Assembly (NCBI RefSeq): GCF_024499055.1
Contig: NZ_CP071249.1
Span: forward strand, 1,217,001 to 1,281,000
Source: Turicibacter bilis
GTDB taxonomy: Bacteria; Bacillota_I; Bacilli_A; MOL361; Turicibacteraceae
Reading direction: 5' to 3'
DNA: 64,000 nucleotides
The position numbers and the translations under genes were made by a program. The number at the start of each line of letters is the position of its first letter. Within the stretch, counting starts at the first letter, position 1. This document shows, piece after piece, positions 25,439 to 35,350 of this stretch. The notes beneath the pieces are model-generated. The model saw nothing but the letters and a program-made list of their open reading frames with translations, was not told the origin of the DNA and ran no database searches.

Positions 25439-27007
25439 CTACTCCTCCTTCCTTACTGGATTTTTCATATTATGACGCGTTCGATTACCCGTTTTAAAAA
25501 TTTTAGGGCGATATTTCATCCATGAAAAAGGTAATCTTAAAAATTGATCCTCCTGATCATGTAAATTAAACGGTGCAATCGGTGCTAGATAAGGTTGATC
25601 AAGTGTCGTCAATGAGGCTAAATGAAGAATAAGCATAATAAATCCAATCGTAATTCCATAAAGACCAAACGTTGCTCCTAAAAATAAAAAGATAAATGTT
25701 AAAATTCGAGTCGCATTATTCAGACGACTACTTGATAAAATAAAGCCTGCAATCGAAGTAATCGAAACAATAATGATAACCATATAAGAAACAAGCCCTG
25801 CCTCAACAATCGTCTGTCCAATAATTAAGGATCCAACGATGGTCATTGAATCCCCTACCACATTTGGTTTACGTAACGCGGCCTCTCGAATAATCTCAAA
25901 GAGGACTAAGATAACCAAGGTTTCAATATAGGTTGGAAACGGATTTGAACTCCGCTGATTAATAATGGTGATGAGTAAGACCGTTGGAATCATCTCTTGA
26001 TGATAAGTAGAAATCGCAACATATAAACCGGGGACTAAAATAACCAATAAAAAAGAAGCATAACGAAGGATTCGAGTTAATGTTGCAATCAAAGGCCGTG
26101 AATAATAATCATCTGTAATCTGAAACATCGTAATAAAATAAGCAGGTCCAACCGTCACAAAAGGAGATCCATCGAATAAGATGGCCACACTTCCTTGCAT
26201 AAGGGCAGCTGTTACTTTATCTGGACGCTCTGTTTGAGTCAAACGAGGAAAGATAGTTAAGTGGTGATCTTCAATGAGTTGCATTAATTGACCCGAATCA
26301 ACCAATCCATCAATATCTAAGCTTTTAATTCGCTTATTCACGGTCTGAACAAGTTCAGGATTTGCAATTCCTTCAATATAAGCCACAAAAACATCGGTCT
26401 GTGTCACCGTTCCGACCACATGAGCGTCAAAACGAAGATTAGGATCTTTAATCCGACGACGAAGCGTCGCCGTATTCGTGCGAATCGTCTCCACAAAACA
26501 ATCTTTCGGACCATATAACGACTGTTCCGTTTGGGGTTCACTAATGGAGCGCATTTGCCATCCTTTACAATCAAACATCATTAACTGGTCGACCCCGTCA
26601 ACTAAGACGATGATATGTCCATTTAATAAATTTGTATATAAATCGTCAAAACTTTGCGCACACTGTGCATCTATCATACTAATACGAGACTCAAAAATCG
26701 ATTGAAAAACACCACATGAACGCGTCTTTGAATCTTCAACTAACGACAAATCAATAGCTAAAACATGAACAATAAATTGCTCCGCTTGATTCGTATCAAT
26801 TAATCCATCGATCCCTAAAACGGCAACAGCAACATCATCAGCACCTTGTAAATGAAGCTTTCGAATCAATAAATCATTGGCATTCCCTAACTTTTCTTTA
26901 ATTAATGTTAAATTTTGTTCCAAACTTGGATAAATTCGTTGGGGTTCTTTTTCAGGAACCGGTTCTTTCGTATTCTTTTTTCCTTTAAAGATTTTAAAAA
27001 TATCCAT
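25439..27007 (-). CDS. Spore germination protein, GerAA/GerKA family (receptor A subunit)
   Basis: About 522 residues: a hydrophilic N-terminal domain (1-260) with KIKSLDIDGLVDSGQLMQLI and PFVTVGPAYFITMFQ, then four to five membrane helices including TYIETLVILVLFEIIREAALR and KPNVVGDSMTIVGSLIIGQ. GerA-type A subunits form the oligomeric ion channel opened by germinants. The ATG at 27007, eight bases after GGGTG, is preferred to the GTG at 27022. First gene of a three-gene operon. Confidence 0.92.
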   Translation of the reverse strand: MDIFKIFKGKKNTKEPVPEKEPQRIYPSLEQNLTLIKEKLGNANDLLIRKLHLQGADDVAVAVLGIDGLIDTNQAEQFIVHVLAIDLSLVEDSKTRSCGVFQSIFESRISMIDAQCAQSFDDLYTNLLNGHIIVLVDGVDQLMMFDCKGWQMRSISEPQTEQSLYGPKDCFVETIRTNTATLRRRIKDPNLRFDAHVVGTVTQTDVFVAYIEGIANPELVQTVNKRIKSLDIDGLVDSGQLMQLIEDHHLTIFPRLTQTERPDKVTAALMQGSVAILFDGSPFVTVGPAYFITMFQITDDYYSRPLIATLTRILRYASFLLVILVPGLYVAISTYHQEMIPTVLLITIINQRSSNPFPTYIETLVILVLFEIIREAALRKPNVVGDSMTIVGSLIIGQTIVEAGLVSYMVIIIVSITSIAGFILSSSRLNNATRILTFIFLFLGATFGLYGITIGFIMLILHLASLTTLDQPYLAPIAPFNLHDQEDQFLRLPFSWMKYRPKIFKTGNRTRHNMKNPVRKEE

Positions 27008-27155
27008 CTCATTTTCACCCACTTTTTTTCGGCATTTATCCTATTATTTGTGAAAAAAGATAAGTTATACCCATTCATAATTTTCTAATTTTTACCCAAT
27101 ACCTTGAATTATTGTAGTAAACAGACTATAATGCACTCAGATTGGGGGAAAGTAT

Positions 27156-28709
27156 ATGAATTCAATTTCAACCTTATTAACACAACTTCGACAACTCAAA
27201 CTTAAACTCGCTCTTGAGGGGATGATCGTCGGGTTAGTTTCAGGTCTTGTTGTCGTCTTATATCGACTGATTTTAGAGAAAGCCGAACAGGTTAGACAAC
27301 TCCTCTTTTCATCACAAAATTCCATCTGGTATACCATTAGCTGGTTCATCCTTCTCATTCTCGTTGCTCTATTCGTTGGGAAACTGATGATGAAAGATCC
27401 CATGATTTGTGGAAGTGGAATTCCACAAGTAGAGGGGGTTCTCGCTAACAAACTAAAGATGAACCCATTATCTGTTCTAATCAGAAAATTCATCGGGGGA
27501 ACACTATGTATTGGAGCAGGTCTTTCTGTCGGAAGAGAGGGGCCTTCGATTCAACTTGGAGCAGCCACAGCTCAATATTTAAGCCAACTTACTAAGCTTT
27601 CAAAAACAGAAGAAAAATATTTAATTTCAAGTGGGGCTAGTGCTGGTCTTGCTGCCGCCTTTAATGCTCCCTTAGCTGGTGTTCTGTTCTCATTAGAAGA
27701 AATCCATAAGCACTTTTCACCACTCGTTTTTATCTCAGCCATGTCAGCGTCATTAACCGCCGACTTCGTTTCTAAAAACTTCTTCGGATTAAAACCTGTT
27801 TTTAACTTTGATACACTTGAAGCCATTCCACTTGATCATTACTGGCTGATTATTATTCTTGGAATTATAACGGGGCTTTGTGGTGTCTTTTATAATAAAA
27901 CAATTAAAACCACATTAGAGGGATACGATAAAATCGCCTGGATAAAAAAACAGTATCGTCCCATCATTCCTTTTATCTTAGCGGGCCTTCTATTATTCAT
28001 TCTGCCTCAAGTTTTAGGAGGTGGACATTCTCTCGTTGAAAGCCTCATTCATAGTTCTTTTACGATTAAAATGTTACTACTTCTACTAATTGTTAAATTT
28101 ATCTTTTCCATGATTAGTTTTGGTTCAGGCGTACCCGGTGGTATCTTCTTTCCACTCCTGGTCTTAGGTGCGCTAACAGGTTCGATTTTCGGAACTGTTG
28201 CAGCAAACCTTGGACTAATCAACGATACCTTGATTCAAAACTTTATCATTTTAGCGATGGCTGGCTATTTTACCGCCATCGTCCGTGCACCTATTACAGG
28301 AAGTATCTTAATCACTGAAATGACCGGATCATTGACGCATCTTCTTTCATTATCCCTTATTTCACTCATCGCCTATACCGTGGCTGAATGTTTAAAAAGT
28401 GAGCCCGTTTATGATTACCTACTCGCGCGACAACTTCAAGGAACTAAAACCTTTGAAACGTCAGAGGACAAACTCATGATTGAAATCCCAGTCTTTACTA
28501 ATTCCTATATCGATGGGCGTTTCGTCCGCGACTTATCACTACCGGATGGATGTCTACTCATTGCCGTCAAACGTGGGAGTCATGAACTCATCCCAAGGGG
28601 GAATACCGAACTTTTAGCAGGTGATTACCTCGTCATTCTCCTCAAAGAAAGCATCGCTTCATCCGTTCAAGAAGAGTTAATCCTTCATTGTAATCAATTA
28701 AAGGTCTAG
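27156..28709 (+). CDS. ClC-type chloride channel/antiporter with C-terminal TrkA-C domain
   Basis: 517 residues. Chloride pathway motifs are present in order: GSGIP, GREGPSIQLGA (with the gating glutamate), and GVPGGIFFPLL. The glutamate suggests Cl-/H+ exchange as in ClcA. A cytoplasmic TrkA-C/RCK_C domain (about 430-515, with RDLSLPDGCLLIAVKR) may sense a ligand. Start ATG 27156 with GGGGGAAAG upstream. Its stop codon TAG 28707-28709 touches the truncated end of a group II intron, so the 3' flank is rearranged and no terminator remains. Confidence 0.9.
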   Translation: MNSISTLLTQLRQLKLKLALEGMIVGLVSGLVVVLYRLILEKAEQVRQLLFSSQNSIWYTISWFILLILVALFVGKLMMKDPMICGSGIPQVEGVLANKLKMNPLSVLIRKFIGGTLCIGAGLSVGREGPSIQLGAATAQYLSQLTKLSKTEEKYLISSGASAGLAAAFNAPLAGVLFSLEEIHKHFSPLVFISAMSASLTADFVSKNFFGLKPVFNFDTLEAIPLDHYWLIIILGIITGLCGVFYNKTIKTTLEGYDKIAWIKKQYRPIIPFILAGLLLFILPQVLGGGHSLVESLIHSSFTIKMLLLLLIVKFIFSMISFGSGVPGGIFFPLLVLGALTGSIFGTVAANLGLINDTLIQNFIILAMAGYFTAIVRAPITGSILITEMTGSLTHLLSLSLISLIAYTVAECLKSEPVYDYLLARQLQGTKTFETSEDKLMIEIPVFTNSYIDGRFVRDLSLPDGCLLIAVKRGSHELIPRGNTELLAGDYLVILLKESIASSVQEELILHCNQLKV

Positions 28710-29617
28710 CGCCCAACTAGACTTTCCTCTTGATTCACTTTTAATTTAAGTGTCTTTTCGATGAATTCTGTGATGCCTTTCATCACTCGTTCTGCTGCTC
28801 GTGGTAATTTGACATATCTATTACAATCATCTGCAAATCTCACAAATCTTAATCCTCTTCTTTCAAGTTCCATATCTAAATCATGTAACATCATGTTACT
28901 GAGTAGTGGACTGATTGGTCCTCCTTGCGGCGTTCCCTCTTTATCTTTAACAACGACTCCATTCTCCAGACTGCCACTATTAAGGTACGCTCGGATTAAC
29001 TTCAGTACTCCTTTATCCTTGATAGTTCTCGCTACTCGACTCATTAAAATGTCATGATTTACACGGCCAAAGAATTTTTCAAGGTCTATATCTACCACAT
29101 AAATATACCCGTCTTCCACATATTCTTTTAATTTTATGAGAGCTTGATGTTGATTTCTTCTGGGTCTGAATCCATAGCTGTGGTCTGACAATATCTTTTC
29201 AAAATGTGGTGTTAGGACTTAAGTTAATGCTTGTTGGATGATTCGGTCTACTACAGTTAGTATCCCTAATCGTCTTTTCCCACCATCCGGTTTATCTATT
29301 TCAACCCTTCTTACAGGTTGAGCGCGATAGGTTCCTCGTCCTATCGATTAGCTAAGTTAATCTCGATTAACTTTTAGGTATTCAAATACATCTTCTATTG
29401 TCATCTCATCTCCATCTATACCATAACTTCCTTTATTATTTTTAACTCGTAGGTAAGCCTGATTTAGGTTATGACGATTTAACATCTGTTCAAGTAAATA
29501 TTCTGTTGTCATGTTGACGCCTCCTTCTAATTCTGCCGGATTTAACATTACGCGCTTTCTTAATAGATTGATAAACTTCCATTTTATCTCTCTAATACTT
29601 AGCTTCATTTTCTGCAA
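28706..29617 (-). pseudogene. Group II intron reverse transcriptase/maturase, truncated and interrupted
   Basis: An N-terminal piece (to about 29357) has LNQAYLRVKNNKGSYGIDGD, the RT-0 region. A bridging part carries EIDKPDGGKRRLGI and VDRIIQQAL with in-frame stops near 29353-29360 and 29219. The C-terminal piece (28706-29191) has YGFRPRRNQHQAL, TPQGGPISPLLSN and the catalytic FADD (usually YADD). The chain ends at SLVGR, before the thumb/maturase domain. Clearly non-functional. Confidence 0.85.
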
Positions 29618-30084
29618 TGCTTGTGTTATCGCGAATAATTTAGTGACTTGTCACTAAATGTTCAGTCCTTCCCTCCTGTTGATAGGTACTATGACTTCTG
29701 CTGACTTCCTCTATACATTTTCGATTCCTCAAGATACCCCTACCCTGCATATGCCCTCGTCATATCATGCTTCAGATAGGGTCTATAGTAAGACCTCTCG
29801 GGGTAAGCTCAACCACTTTCCTCTCATCTATCCGTCATATCTACACCCTACTCTTTCGAACCGATTTTGAGCTTTGTTTTGTCCTGTAAACTCACTCAGA
29901 ATCATCTGCCTAATATGCTCCGTATTCCTCGGACCAAGAGTTTGCCTCGACCTTCCTTCAGAGTGCGAAGCCTACTGTAAGTATTCTACCTCTCGATAGA
30001 TACCCTTGGTTTCGGCTAATAGTTCGCTCGGTTTACGCCTACAGTGGACTTTCACCACCTAGTTGTTGTGCATGCCTAGCACAC
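28706..30084 (-). mobile_element. Group II intron, 3'-truncated, inserted in a palindromic repeat
   Basis: On the minus strand the 5' end at 30084 begins GTGTGCTAGGCATGCAC, matching the GUGYG start of group II introns. About 460 bases of structured domain I-IV RNA follow, then the intron-encoded protein. The 3' half of the protein gene and the catalytic domains V-VI are missing; sequence stops at the ClC gene stop codon. The intron is therefore inactive for splicing by itself. Its 5' junction lies inside a unit of the palindromic repeat (30085-30119). Confidence 0.8.
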
Positions 30085-30119
30085 AGGAGATATTTACTTT
30101 ATAAATGGGAGGTGACCCG
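30085..30119 (-). repeat. Half of a palindromic repeat unit, interrupted by the intron
   Basis: Minus strand: GGGTCACCTCCCATTTATAA onward to ATCTCCT, then directly the intron. The right arm that should follow (CCACTGGTAGGG) is absent, presumably lost with the 3' end of the intron. Confidence 0.8.
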
Positions 30120-30120
30120 T

Positions 30121-30303
30121 TGCCACTTCTGAATAAGTGGGATGACCTTATCAGTGACAGCAGAAATAATTTCATGAGAAGTTTCGAATCCATAAATATC
30201 TTCTAACGTTTTAGAAATGTCACGTATCGATAACTCTTTAGCGTAAAGTGCTAAAATCTTATATTCAATTCCAATCACAGTTGTTTCTCCAAGTCGTGTC
30301 TGA
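30121..30303 (-). pseudogene. IS256 family transposase fragment
   Basis: About 60 codons: IGIEYKILALYAKELSIRDI, then EDIYGFETSHEIISAVTDKV and IPLIQKWQR, the N-terminal domain II region of Mutator-type transposases. It ends at the tryptophan/glutamine motif, exactly where the palindromic repeat begins. Confidence 0.75.
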
Positions 30304-30374
30304 ATGGTTTAGATAGGTTACAATTAATTAGACAGTTTTTTTAAAGTCATGTAAAATGCTAAAGGAGCTTTAAC

Positions 30375-30660
30375 GTGACCTAAACTAAAACCCATAGACC
30401 ACGCCGTACTTATACAGATGAATTTAAAAATCAATTAGTCCAACTTTATCTAAATGGTAAACGTAAATGTGATATGAGTCGTGAATATGATATTTCATCA
30501 TCTTTACTCGATAAATGGACTTTCTACAGGTTCTTTTAAGGAGAAAGATAACTGTTCAGAAGAAGAAAATGAGTTGATTCAACTTCGTAAAAAGGTGAAA
30601 CAATTGGAAATGGGTTACCTAGCATGCGAAGCATAAATCCTCCACTGCTAGGGAATGGTA
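30375..30660 (+). pseudogene. IS3 family OrfA fragment interrupted by a palindromic repeat
   Basis: RRTYTDEFKNQLVQLYLNGK and SREYDISSSLLDKW are the helix-turn-helix of an IS3-type OrfA; after a small frameshift the leucine-zipper part follows (ENELIQLRKKVKQLEM). The frame then runs into the palindromic unit at 30611. The left IS end may lie near 30320-30350 (CAATTAATTAGACAG). OrfB is absent. The rest up to the gtrA gene holds only its promoter region. Confidence 0.75.
30611..30658 (+). repeat. Palindromic repeat unit in the IS3 remnant
   Basis: GGGTTACCTAGCATGCGAAG, CATAAATCCTCCACTGCTAG, GGAATGG; short stem ATGC/GCAT. Inserted after ATGG in the leucine-zipper codons. Confidence 0.8.
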
Positions 30661-30809
30661 ACTGTTCTAAGAGTTTACACACTTTATCTTACAACCTCAT
30701 AAATTGATTTTTTTACTGAAAAAGTTGAGATAGTAACACTAGTTATAGCTATCTAGGATCTTTTATTTTATAATAAGTTAAGAATGACTTTATATAAAGG
30801 GAGACTTAT

Positions 30810-31199
30810 ATGCTTGAAAAAATTAAAAACAATCCAAAACTATTAGAATTTATTAGATTCGTCATTGTCGGTGTTGGAGCGACTATTCTTCATTATGGAA
30901 TTTATTTAACACTAGAACATGGCCTTCATTTTAACTATAACCTTGCCTATACACTTGGTTATATTCTTAGTTTTATTTTTAACTTCTTTGCTTCAACATT
31001 CTTCACATTCAAAACAGAAGCCAATGCACAAAATGGATTCAAATTCGCAAGTGCACATTTGATTAACTATTTTGTTCATATGTTTTTACTAAATATCTTT
31101 ATTTTCATTGGGATTCCAGACGGAATCGCGCCTATCTTTGTTTTTCCAATCGCAATTATTCTCAACTTCTTTATGGTCCGCTTTGCTTTAAAGAAATAA
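30810..31199 (+). CDS. GtrA family flippase-like protein
   Basis: 129 residues with four membrane helices and the GtrA/GtcA pattern: LEFIRFVIVGVGATILHYGI, YTLGYILSFIFNFFASTFFTF. GtrA-family proteins are thought to flip polyprenyl-phosphate sugars made by a GT2 enzyme so that a GT-C protein can use them outside. Such partners lie about 5-8 kb downstream (YfhO-like and GT2), now separated by IS elements. Start ATG with AAAGGGAG upstream. Confidence 0.88.
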   Translation: MLEKIKNNPKLLEFIRFVIVGVGATILHYGIYLTLEHGLHFNYNLAYTLGYILSFIFNFFASTFFTFKTEANAQNGFKFASAHLINYFVHMFLLNIFIFIGIPDGIAPIFVFPIAIILNFFMVRFALKK

Positions 31200-31235
31200 G
31201 AAAAAAGTTATTTAATCCCGAATTATTCATGACCT

Positions 31236-32232
31236 GAATTGTCAATTTAAATCAGACAATTAGTTATCACAAGCTAAGCAATTGGAATGAGCGAGTCTAA
31301 TCCAGTTGCTTTTTTCATGATTTCTTCTGGAGTGTAATTATTTAAAGATTTTCTTGGGACACGATTATATTTCATCGCAATTTCGCTTAATCTCTCTTGT
31401 GAATGAACCGATAAACCGGTTGATTTAGGTAGGTCTTGTCGAACCATGCTGTTTGAATTCTCATTTAATCCTCGTTATCCAGGTGCTCCGGGATCACTAA
31501 AGAAAATCTCAATCGGTGTTTGACTTTCCTGTTTGATTTCTTTCCATTTAGAAAACTCTTTTTCACAGTCAAAGGTGAATGTTTTAATGGCAGTTTCCAT
31601 TTGCTCATTCAGCCAATTTAACATGGCTTCTTTGACCTCTTGGCTTTTACGACTGGCTTTTAAGAGAACGATGTGTTTACTCTTCTTTTCCACTAAAGTC
31701 ACAATGGCTGACTGACGATTCTTCCCGACAATGGTATCTCCTTCAAAATGTCCGTATTCTTGGTTCGTTGATGCCTGAGGATACTGCTCATCTCGCTCAT
31801 GGATGGTTTTACAGCTATTAATTTCTCCACGTGTTTCTTGATGACTTTTAGGGTTATTCTTTCCCTTTCGATGTAACTTATTGGCATCAATCATTCCTTG
31901 CTTAACAAGCTTATATAACGTTTTAGTTGATACCCTTTCCGTTTGATTCATGAGTTTATCACGACCTGCAATGGCGTCTAATGACCACCCTTGATCTAAT
32001 CACTTATGAATATTCTTTAACTTCTGTTCTGACAACACACGTTCTTTTCTTTCACAGCGGTGTTTATTTTGCTTGTAACTTGTAAGTAGAGTAGATTTGT
32101 TTAACGGTTCATCCTTGTTTCAAAAAGTGATAATAGTGATAGACTTTATCCTTTCCAATCTTCATACGACGTGCACATTCACGGGCGTTAACTCCTAAAT
32201 AATAATTTGACTCTATATTTGTTAATTGAATA
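31236..32232 (-). mobile_element. IS30 family element, degenerate
   Basis: The transposase frame is readable from about 32090 to 31290 with several stops. The best part (31475-31951) carries EYGHFEGDTIVGKNRQSAIV, the first catalytic Asp, and TFDCEKEFSKW, the second. After a stop the frame resumes with RGLNENSNSMVRQDLPKST and ends near SLNNYTPEEI. Weak terminal inverted repeats (CAATTTAAATCAGACAATTA near 31240 and its counterpart near 32215) support these limits. Inactive. Confidence 0.75.
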
Positions 32233-32329
32233 ATGTTAATATGGTTATATGAGCTTAGATTCTATAGATAAGTCCCTAAGAAATTCTTAAAAGAGTGACT
32301 TTCCCTTTAGTGATAGGTTACTCGAAAAA

Positions 32330-32968
32330 ATCATGAAACTTTCAGATATGAGCGGCTTAGAAAAGAATTATTCCAAAATAAGGTCTTACATGCAGATGAG
32401 ACTCCTTATCAAACATTAAATCGAGCGGATGGTAAACCAATAGCTTCTCAAGCAAGGTTTTGATTATTCCGAACGATTAAAAAAACCAAACATTCGATTA
32501 CTTACTATCACACCGATCTGACACGTGAACGTGCAGTCGCAACGACTATCTTAGAAGGATTTCAAGGAAAACTTCATTGTAATGGTTATTCTGGATATAT
32601 AAATATTCCGAACATAGATGTAGTGGGATGTTGGGTTCATTTTCGAGATTCCAGGAAAGAACGTCAAAAATAGCAACAACCGCTTCTCAAACAAATGGTC
32701 GAGGAATTTTTTGAGTGGCTAGAATCCTTCTATGCGATGAAAGGAAAACTTCAAACAGCCGTGATCTATGCCTTAAATCAAAAGGTAGAGCTTTTACGTT
32801 TTTTAGAAGATGAAAACCTCGGAACCTCGAATAATATCGCTGAACAAGCCATTCGTCCAATCGCTATTGGCCGACAGAACTACCTCTTTTCAACGAGTAT
32901 GAAAGGTGCAACAGCTAATGCGATGGCTTACACGATCATTGAAACCGCAAAGGTAAACGCAATTAATC
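32330..32968 (+). pseudogene. IS66 TnpC fragment (copy A) with an uninterrupted insertion site
   Basis: Codons from about 32365 match TnpC: VLHADETPYQTLNRADGKPI, then a TGA instead of Trp, then LDTFLKT-like and TRERAVATTILEGFQ. The N-I-D-V-V-G-C-W-V-H stretch at about 32612-32641 is continuous, so this copy preserves the empty site used by the palindromic repeat in copies B and D. The C-terminal part (32695-32968) has SNNIAEQAIRPIAIGRQNYL. It is cut off at 32968 by the left end of the next IS66. Confidence 0.85.
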
Positions 32969-33236
32969 GTAAGCAAGTAATATAAACATGTCTATTTTGA
33001 TCTCGGTCTTTGAGATATACTTGAGCTATCAAAGATTAGGAGGTCAATTTTTTATGAAAGAAAATCCTATTATCGCCCAGTCTCATTGAATGATTCTCGA
33101 TTAAAAGCTAATTCAGTCTCTGCAATTGAGAGGAAAACACCTGTGTGTCACTTTAAAATCAAGGATGCTGAATTGACATTCTACAATGGTGTCGATAAAC
33201 ATATCCTACATGCGGTTTTAGCGGAGATGTCAAAGT

Positions 33237-33593
33237 ATGCTCGTTAATTTCACAACTGTTCAAAACATCTTCATCGTCTGTGGTCATACTGATATGCGTT
33301 GTGGGATTGACGGGTTAGCTAGTGTTGTCTCAGATAAATATAATCTAGACTTATTTCATGATGCCACCTTCTTGTTTTGTGGCAGAAAAAAGGATCGTTA
33401 TAAAGCTTTATATTGGAATCGCGATGGATTTATGTTATTGTACAAGCGTATCGAAAATGGCAACCTACAATGGCCAAAAGATCAAGATGAAGTCAAGAGG
33501 TTAACCTCACAACAACTTATTTGGCTTTTGGAAGGGTTAGCCATTCAACAACCTAAAGCTATCAAATCAGCTAAAATAGGTTGCCTATATTAA
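33237..33593 (+). CDS. tnpB: IS66 TnpB (orf34-like) accessory protein, copy B
   Basis: 118 residues, full length for the family, with GHTDMRCGIDGLASVV, FLFCGRKKDRYKALYWNRDG and the RIENGNLQWP region. TnpB is needed with TnpC for IS66 transposition, though its activity is unknown. Its ATG overlaps the end of the decayed tnpA. The stretch TTCATCGTCTGTGG here is uninterrupted, in contrast to copy D. Confidence 0.88.
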   Translation: MLVNFTTVQNIFIVCGHTDMRCGIDGLASVVSDKYNLDLFHDATFLFCGRKKDRYKALYWNRDGFMLLYKRIENGNLQWPKDQDEVKRLTSQQLIWLLEGLAIQQPKAIKSAKIGCLY

Positions 33594-33700
33594 TAGAAAT
33601 AAGATATTTTATCGAAAAATCTCTTATTTCTATTTTCATCTTTTCTAAGATTAGGTATACTAGCTCTAACGATAAACCCTTTTGAAAGTAGGCGAATTTG

Positions 33701-35274
33701 ATGACAGAACTTGAACAAAACTTATTCTCACAAGTTAAAGACTTAACAGAACAAAACAAAGAGCTTCTAGAACAATTTCGCCAATTAACAAAAAAGATTC
33801 AGTACATGAATAAAAAGCTATTTGGTTCTTCAAGTAAGAAAACTAAAGTAACTGAGGGACAAATTTCACTATTTGATTCAGAAAATTTTTTGAAGAGACA
33901 GAGACAACTGAGGAATAAACCGTCGAAGAAATAACCTACCGACGTAAAAAACAAAAAGGAAGAAAATCTGAATTAATCAAAGACTTACCCGTTAAAGAAA
34001 TTCATTTTCAATTACACGGTGATAATTGCCGATGTGATCACTATGGGAATGAAATGAAACAGATAGGAAAAAGATGAGTCGTGAAGAAGTTTGCTTTATT
34101 CCAGCTCGATTATATAAAAAGCGATACATTAGCTATACATATGCTTGTAGTTGTCATGATGAATCCATTGAAGACAAACCGATTCGTTATGCCGAGACAC
34201 CAAAAGCTCCGATTCAAAGAAGCTTTGCCGGGGCCAGTGTGTTAGCTGAAGTTTTTCATCAAAAATATGTTTTAAGTATCTCTTGTTATCGACAAGTATC
34301 AGAATGGAAGCGATATGGATTGAGTTTGAGCGATAAAACTCTCTTGAATTGAATTATAATTGCTTCACATAATTGGTTATCACCGATTTACGAGCGACTT
34401 AAAGATGAGTTGATTCAAAATAAAGTCTTACATGCGGATGAAACGCCCTATCAGATCTTAAATCGAACGGATGGGAAACCAGCGACTTCTCAAGCAAGGG
34501 TTTGGTTATTCCGAACGATTAAAAATGCAGGTTATCCGATTGCTTACTATCATGTGGATCTCACACGTGAACGCGCAGTCGCAACAACGATCTTAGAAGG
34601 GTTCCAAGGATACCTTCATTGTGATGGTTATTCTGGCTATAAAAATCTTCCGAGTATTGATTTAGTGGGTCACCTGCCATTTACGAAGTAAATGTCTCCT
34701 CCACTGGTAGGGAATAGGATGTTGGGCTCACGTCAGAAGAAAGTTTTACGAGATTCCAGGAAAAAACGGTAAAGCAGAAAAATCAGTCAAGTACTGCGAT
34801 TAAATCTTTCATTTTGAGAAGACCATTAAGATGCTTTCTCCTGAAGAACGACAAAAGCAACGACAACTGATCATTAAACCAGTGATCGAGAAATTTTTTG
34901 AGTGGCTAGAATCCCTCTATGCGATGAAAGGGAAACTTCAAACAGCAGTGACGTATGCCTTAAATCAAAAGGTAGAGCTTTTACGTTTTTTAGAAGATGG
35001 AAATCTTGAAGCCTCGAATAATCTAGCTGAACAAGCGATTCGTCCATTAGCTATTGGTCGCAAAAACTATCTCTTTTCAACCAGTATGAAAGGAGCGGCA
35101 GCGAATGCGATGGCTTATCCGATCATCGAAACTGCTAAAGACAATGGATTGAATCCATCAAAATATCTTAACTATTTATTTGAAAAACTACCCAATATGG
35201 ACTTCATTAGAAATCCAGACATACTGGTAGACTTTTTGCCATGGGCAAAAAACGTACAAGTGATTTGTCAGTAA
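33701..35274 (+). pseudogene. tnpC: IS66 TnpC transposase, copy B, broken
   Basis: The chain can be followed from TELEQNLFSQVKDLTEQNKE (coiled coil) through the zinc-finger-like region, ADETPYQILNRTDGKP (DDE Asp) and SNNLAEQAIRPLAIGRKNYL to the C-terminal DFLPWAKNVQVIC. It is broken by stops near 33932, 34077 and 34350, and by a 49-bp palindromic repeat at 34670-34718 between codons for LVG and CWAHV. Confidence 0.9.
34670..34718 (+). repeat. 49-bp palindromic repeat inserted in tnpC copy B
   Basis: TCACCTGCCATTTACGAAGT at the left, TCCTCCACTGGTAGGGAATA near the right; stem CATTTACGAAGTAAATG. Removing exactly 49 bp restores GTGGGATGTTGGGC and the reading frame LVGCW, as in the uninterrupted copy A. 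Confidence 0.92.
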
Positions 35275-35285
35275 TGATATAAAAT

Positions 35286-35345
35286 AAAAGCTACCAACTC
35301 TGTATTTATAGTTTACAGGATTGGTAGCTTTTTTTGTATCCGTGT
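35286..35345 (+). terminator. Terminator inside the IS66 right end
   Basis: AAAAGCTACCAA pairs with TTGGTAGCTTTT over a long loop, followed by T-run. The same hairpin occurs in IS66 copies C and E. Confidence 0.75.
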
Positions 35346-35350
35346 TATTA

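Noticed and set aside
29658-29870. 70-codon plus-strand frame inside the group II intron
   Set aside because: It is antisense to structured intron RNA and has no homology or ribosome site.
29840-29870. GGTTCGAAA motif suggestive of a tRNA T-loop
   Set aside because: No acceptor or anticodon stems can be built; it belongs to the group II intron RNA. No tRNA or rRNA gene was found in the window.
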